From Siderastrea siderea (Eukaryota > Cnidaria > Anthozoa > Scleractinia > Rhizangiidae), in the NCBI GenBank assembly GCA_964030785.1, contig OZ034972.1, positions 19,071,683 to 19,135,682 on the forward strand: a DNA stretch of 64,000 bases. Direction: 5' to 3'. The notes below the pieces were generated by a model. The model worked only from the letters and a program-made list of their open reading frames with translations. It was not told the DNA's origin and did no database searches. The translations under genes were made by a program, and so were the position numbers. Of the stretch, positions 63,801-64,000 are shown piece after piece (the first letter of the stretch is position 1; each line of letters opens with the position of its first letter).

Positions 63801-64000
63801 AAAAACCGTACCCGCTGGGGCCGGAAACTGGAATACTGCCCTGACGAAATTAATGTACTATACCGGGAAAAGTTAAGCTTTGGCGCCTTTTTAAGTTTAT
63901 TTGTTGTACTGTTTCTACAGGGCTTTGTGACAGGCACAATCCAGTTACGAAGCGTGCGTTTCCGTTATCCAACCCGACAAAACGTCAAAGTGTTACGAGG
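31838..64000 (+). CDS. ABCB1-like: ABCB-family full transporter (P-glycoprotein/MDR1-like), 24 exons, 3' end beyond window
   Basis: Twenty-four exons join in frame to about 1124 codons without a stop; all introns are GT-AG. Order: cytosolic N-tail (1-85), TMD1 (about 90-385), NBD1 (about 420-660), acidic and basic linker (661-765), TMD2 (about 775-1070), start of NBD2. NBD1 is intact: A-loop Tyr432, Walker [10 protein letters not shown] (458-466, Lys464), Q-loop Gln506, signature LSGGQ (562-566), Walker B ILLLD with Glu587, H-loop His618. Family members are plasma-membrane ATP-driven exporters of hydrophobic drugs, toxins and lipids. P-gp is about 1280 aa, so roughly 200-230 residues of NBD2 remain past position 64000. 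The ATG at 31838 has ACA before it and G at +4, a strong Kozak context. Linker motifs RRLS and KRRAS are candidate PKA/PKC sites, as in mammalian P-gp. MDR1-type export versus bile-salt-type (ABCB11) cannot be separated from sequence alone. Confidence 0.93.
32123..32277. mobile_element. TA-flanked MITE in ABCB intron 1, 155 bp
   Basis: The ends CAGTGAAACCTGTGTATTA and TAATACAGGTTTCACTG are inverted with TA on both sides. ATTAAGCGGAC-type motifs recur inside. Pogo/Tc1-like ends. Confidence 0.85.
33161..33405 (+). mobile_element. tRNA-derived SINE in ABCB intron 1
   Basis: The head carries a pol III A box (TGGCGCAGTTGC, 33168-33179) and B box (GGTTCGATTCC, 33211-33221). The body has a pyrimidine- and GGTTTTTCTCCGG-rich stretch as in coral SINEs, with a TTTTA-rich tail at 33380-33402. 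Several chance frames overlap it. Confidence 0.85.
33670..36854. mobile_element. TA-flanked DNA transposon (~3.2 kb) with CAGTACCGG ends
   Basis: The left end CAGTACCGGTCACGGGGATT matches the complement of the right end (AATACACGTGGCCCGTACTG) with a few changes. The homology extends about 120-150 bp inward, through ACACGCGCGTAA and TACTCGCGTG motifs repeated on both sides. TA flanks each end (33668-33669, 36855-36856). A second element is nested inside. No transposase frame was recognised in the remaining sequence. Confidence 0.75.
33855..35276. mobile_element. hAT-like element nested in the intron 1 transposon
   Basis: Inverted ends CAGGGTTCTCAGTAGA and TCTACTGAGAACCCTG, with CATTCT duplicated on both sides (33849-33854, 35277-35282). 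CAGGG ends suggest hAT, but the duplication is 6 bp rather than 8. Near the right side (35137-35220) are GC-rich hairpins with GGCCCTCCGGGCC and GGCCCTTCGGGCC. Confidence 0.75.
37103..37192. repeat. Small foldback repeat in ABCB intron 1
   Basis: CCTGTTCCAG at the left is the inverse of CTGGAACAGG at the right, around a GAGTGCGAGC/GAGCTCACACTC centre. The sequence resembles a repeat seen in many cnidarian genomes. Confidence 0.5.
37943..38015 (+). CDS. ABCB1-like: ABCB exon 2: Lys/Glu-rich N-terminal segment
   Basis: Encodes Ser61 to Leu85, including [17 protein letters not shown] and VSFAQL. The VSFAQLFRFS junction with exon 3 matches the pre-TM1 region of P-glycoproteins. Confidence 0.85.
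39136..39497 (+). CDS. ABCB1-like: ABCB exon 3: TM1, extracellular loop, TM2
   Basis: Encodes residues 86-205 plus two bases. TM1 is near 93-117 ([20 protein letters not shown]), TM2 near 153-175. It ends in [20 protein letters not shown], the hallmark coupling segment of ABCB proteins. Confidence 0.95.
40633..41852. mobile_element. DNA element with 6-bp TSD and ATTGTGCGGG subterminal repeats (ABCB intron 3)
   Basis: Inverted ends CAGGCCTTCTGACAGGGTG and CACCCTGTCAGAAGGCCTG. ATGTAC is duplicated on both sides (40627-40632, 41853-41858). Next to the left end ATTGTGCGGG or variants occur at least five times (40665-40745); next to the right end at least four (41755-41820), in the same orientation rather than inverted. 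No transposase is recognised. Confidence 0.8.
42133..42304 (+). CDS. ABCB1-like: ABCB exon 4: TM3-TM4
   Basis: Begins [19 protein letters not shown] and runs through two helices ([20 protein letters not shown]) to GGFMAK, residues 206-263. Confidence 0.95.
42601..42649. repeat. Short palindrome in ABCB intron 4
   Basis: GTGAGGCAATTTCA and TGAAATTGCCTCAC form a perfect 14-bp stem with a 21-base loop. Confidence 0.6.
43540..43875. repeat. Direct duplication in ABCB intron 4
   Basis: About 120 bp starting GAAGTGCAGTACTTTCACAA at 43540 is repeated at 43755, with a few differences including a 2-bp indel. The copies start about 215 bp apart. Confidence 0.85.
44765..44837. repeat. Foldback MITE in ABCB intron 4
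   Basis: TACCCACGTATATGCCGCAC pairs with GTGCGGCCTATACGTGGGTA with one mismatch. It matches a MITE type common in animal genomes. Confidence 0.65.
45132..45256 (+). CDS. ABCB1-like: ABCB exon 5: intracellular loop 2
   Basis: Residues 264-304 plus two bases: [20 protein letters not shown] then [13 protein letters not shown], a strongly conserved coupling-loop sequence. Confidence 0.95.
45784..45816. repeat. (TTA)n microsatellite in ABCB intron 5
   Basis: About 11 TTA units. Confidence 0.9.
46115..46231 (+). CDS. ABCB1-like: ABCB exon 6: TM5
   Basis: Residues 305-343. [20 protein letters not shown] leads into TM5, ending SYALAFW across the junction with exon 7. Confidence 0.95.
46335..46620 (-). 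mobile_element. tRNA-derived SINE copy 1 (ABCB intron 6)
   Basis: On the minus strand the tRNA-like part (46507 to 46433) has GTAGCTCAGTGGTTAGAGCG (A-box region) and GGGTTCGATTCCC (B box). The body TTTTTTCTTTGTCCCACGCT and a CTTTCTTTCTTTAT tail extend left. A 5' leader of about 100 bp, shared with copy 3, extends right to about 46605. Confidence 0.8.
46648..46820 (+). mobile_element. tRNA-derived SINE copy 2 (ABCB intron 6)
   Basis: Plus strand, starting directly at GTAGCTCAGTGG. The B box GGGTTCGATTC is at 46692-46702, then the same body and CTTTCTTTCTTTAT tail. It lies head-to-head with copy 1. Confidence 0.8.
46821..47035 (+). mobile_element. tRNA-derived SINE copy 3 with 5' leader (ABCB intron 6)
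   Basis: A leader (ATGCAGGACGC, CTCAGTAAATATGACCT) precedes a complete tRNA-like head at 46903-46980 (B box 46955-46967). The copy breaks off in the body after CAAACTGAATATTCCATC. The leader suggests the mobile unit is longer than the tRNA head plus tail. Confidence 0.75.
47166..47375. mobile_element. TTAA-flanked MITE in ABCB intron 6
   Basis: Imperfect ends CCCTATTACTCC and GGGAGTGAAAGGG, flanked by TTAA (47162-47165, 47376-47379). Fits the piggyBac-like MITE type common in corals. About 210 bp, non-coding. Confidence 0.7.
47541..47595 (+). CDS. ABCB1-like: ABCB exon 7: TM5-TM6 loop
   Basis: A short exon (55 bases), residues 344-362: [19 protein letters not shown], the usual extracellular turn before TM6. 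Confidence 0.9.
48139..48252 (+). CDS. ABCB1-like: ABCB exon 8: TM6
   Basis: Residues 363-400: [20 protein letters not shown] forms TM6 and its end, then [14 protein letters not shown] leads to NBD1. Confidence 0.95.
48253..51583. other. ABCB intron 8, low-confidence repeats only
   Basis: A 60-bp similarity recurs at about 49238 and 50922 (TTGTCC-ATCCAGT and GCTGGGGAGATAAGTAG in both, same orientation). TTTTTGTTTTACCCATAA recurs at about 49525 and 49676. No element boundaries could be fixed. Confidence 0.35.
51584..51700 (+). CDS. ABCB1-like: ABCB exon 9: NBD1 A-loop
   Basis: Residues 401-439. [19 protein letters not shown] contains the adenine-stacking Tyr432. Confidence 0.95.
52571..52696 (+). 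CDS. ABCB1-like: ABCB exon 10: NBD1 Walker A
   Basis: Residues 440-481, with [19 protein letters not shown] (Walker A Lys464) and RFYDPSSGE. Confidence 0.97.
53308..53511 (+). CDS. ABCB1-like: ABCB exon 11: NBD1 Q-loop and helical subdomain
   Basis: Residues 482-549. [20 protein letters not shown] holds Q-loop Gln506; [10 protein letters not shown] follows. Confidence 0.95.
53717..53887 (+). CDS. ABCB1-like: ABCB exon 12: NBD1 signature and Walker B
   Basis: Residues 550-606. [15 protein letters not shown] (signature 562-566) and [14 protein letters not shown] (Walker B, catalytic Glu587, D-loop). Confidence 0.97.
54167..55717. mobile_element. hAT-like element in ABCB intron 12
   Basis: Inverted ends CAGGGCTCAAGACTAAC and GTTAGTCTCGAGCCCTG (one mismatch), plus shared CACTAGCCAAAAT motifs near each end (54228 and 55620). 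CAGGG ends fit hAT. The flanking 8-mers do not match well, so the duplication has decayed or the ends are slightly off. The interior is mostly a minisatellite, with no transposase. Confidence 0.7.
54500..55480. repeat. Degenerate minisatellite inside the intron 12 element
   Basis: A unit of roughly 50 bp, with core ACGGAGAAACGTTGAGAAGA followed by CAAGACTAATA and a GTACGAACGTAC-like part, repeats about 18-20 times with heavy divergence. Clear cores lie near 54515, 54657, 54707, 54845, 54990, 55118, 55167 and 55455. Confidence 0.75.
55845..56006 (+). CDS. ABCB1-like: ABCB exon 13: NBD1 H-loop
   Basis: Residues 607-660. [16 protein letters not shown] holds the switch His618; [10 protein letters not shown] closes NBD1. 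Confidence 0.95.
56565..56643 (+). CDS. ABCB1-like: ABCB exon 14: acidic linker
   Basis: Residues 661-686 plus one base. It is nearly all Glu and Asp, with seven consecutive Asp encoded by a GAT run (56602-56622), so length may vary between alleles. Confidence 0.85.
57108..57283 (+). CDS. ABCB1-like: ABCB exon 15: Ser/Arg-rich linker
   Basis: Residues 687-745. Ser-rich ([18 protein letters not shown]) then basic; RRLS and KRRAS are candidate PKA/PKC sites. Confidence 0.85.
57377..57559 (+). CDS. ABCB1-like: ABCB exon 16: linker end and TM7
   Basis: Residues 746-806. [20 protein letters not shown] begins TMD2, followed by TM7. Intron 15 before it is only 93 bp. Confidence 0.95.
58784..58888 (+). 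CDS. ABCB1-like: ABCB exon 17: TM7-TM8 loop and TM8
   Basis: Residues 807-841: a charged loop [17 protein letters not shown] then [14 protein letters not shown]. Confidence 0.93.
59072..59149 (+). CDS. ABCB1-like: ABCB exon 18: TM8 end and coupling region
   Basis: Residues 842-867: [20 protein letters not shown] then ESMLKQ, matching the conserved GEILTxRLR segment. Confidence 0.95.
59513..59596 (+). CDS. ABCB1-like: ABCB exon 19: coupling segment
   Basis: Residues 868-895: [20 protein letters not shown], the TMD2 counterpart of the IGWFD...LNSRL motif. Confidence 0.95.
59640..59862. mobile_element. MITE in ABCB intron 19
   Basis: The ends TTTAGTATAATTGCTCAGGT and ACCTGAGTAATTATACTAAA are inverted with one mismatch. 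A palindromic GTGGAATAATCCC / GGGATCATTCCAC segment follows just outside (59890-59936) and may belong to a longer composite. Confidence 0.65.
60404..60613 (+). CDS. ABCB1-like: ABCB exon 20: TM9-TM10
   Basis: Residues 896-965. [20 protein letters not shown] and [20 protein letters not shown] form the helix pair. Confidence 0.95.
60952..61052 (+). CDS. ABCB1-like: ABCB exon 21: intracellular loop 4
   Basis: Residues 966-998 plus two bases: [20 protein letters not shown], the conserved ENIRTV element. Confidence 0.95.
61280..62629. mobile_element. Mutator-like (MULE) non-autonomous element in ABCB intron 21
   Basis: GAGACCTAG is duplicated on both sides (61271-61279, 62630-62638), a 9-bp duplication typical of Mutator-like elements. 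The ends TAACCTGCGATC and GATCGCAGGTTA are inverted, and similarity continues inward to GCCTGATACAAT / ATTGTATCAGGCC. Each terminal arm (61280-61370, 62548-62629) is itself a foldback. The interior (about 1.2 kb) has no recognised transposase; minus-strand frame 62533-62186 is open but unidentified. Confidence 0.75.
62831..62971 (+). CDS. ABCB1-like: ABCB exon 22: TM11
   Basis: Residues 999-1045 plus two bases. [19 protein letters not shown] leads TM11; [20 protein letters not shown] is the loop before TM12. Confidence 0.95.
63245..63401 (+). CDS. ABCB1-like: ABCB exon 23: TM12 and NBD2 lead-in
   Basis: Residues 1046-1098. [20 protein letters not shown] is TM12; [20 protein letters not shown] leads to NBD2. 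Confidence 0.95.
63921..64000 (+). CDS. ABCB1-like: ABCB exon 24 (partial): start of NBD2
   Basis: [20 protein letters not shown] then NVKVLRG holds the NBD2 A-loop Tyr. The exon is cut by the window edge. Confidence 0.92.

Overview
This window looks like nuclear DNA from an animal, most likely an anthozoan cnidarian (stony coral or sea anemone type). It is AT-rich and has long non-coding stretches, one intronless GPCR gene, and one many-exon ABC transporter with GT-AG introns. The repeats fit too: a Penelope-like element with a hammerhead motif, tRNA-derived SINEs, many TA- and TTAA-flanked MITEs, and 5'-truncated LINEs. The species call rests on style and family recognition, not on a marker gene.

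Layout. 1-4.2 kb: a long-TIR DNA element (359-2124), a (TAA)n run and a minus-strand LINE tail. 4.7-5.7 kb: a complete single-exon rhodopsin-like GPCR on the minus strand, starting at an ATG at 5724. 5.7-31.8 kb: about 26 kb with no confident host gene, built largely of mobile-element remains. These include TA-MITEs at 6892, 18266 and 27576, a TTAA foldback at 9022, two related CCCG-ended elements (9398-10060 and 28719-29993), LINE relics at 11251 and 23083, and a twin-primed Penelope insertion at 18956-19562.

31.8-64 kb: 24 exons of a full-length ABCB1/P-glycoprotein-type transporter on the plus strand. The joined exons read about 1124 codons without a break, and the gene runs off the right edge inside nucleotide-binding domain 2. 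TMD1, NBD1 (all catalytic motifs intact), a phosphorylatable linker, TMD2 and the start of NBD2 are present. Its introns hold a nested pair of DNA transposons (intron 1), a 6-bp-TSD element (intron 3), a SINE cluster (intron 6), a hAT-like element filled with a minisatellite (intron 12) and a Mutator-like foldback element (intron 21).

The two host genes are not obviously linked in function. The GPCR would act in plasma-membrane signalling, the ABCB protein in ATP-driven efflux of hydrophobic compounds. I found no CRISPR array, operon, rRNA or free-standing tRNA gene. The most unusual material is in the transposons: two small families sharing CCCGRCGT ends with dense ATCGA-type subterminal arrays, one of them carrying a membrane-protein-like ORF.
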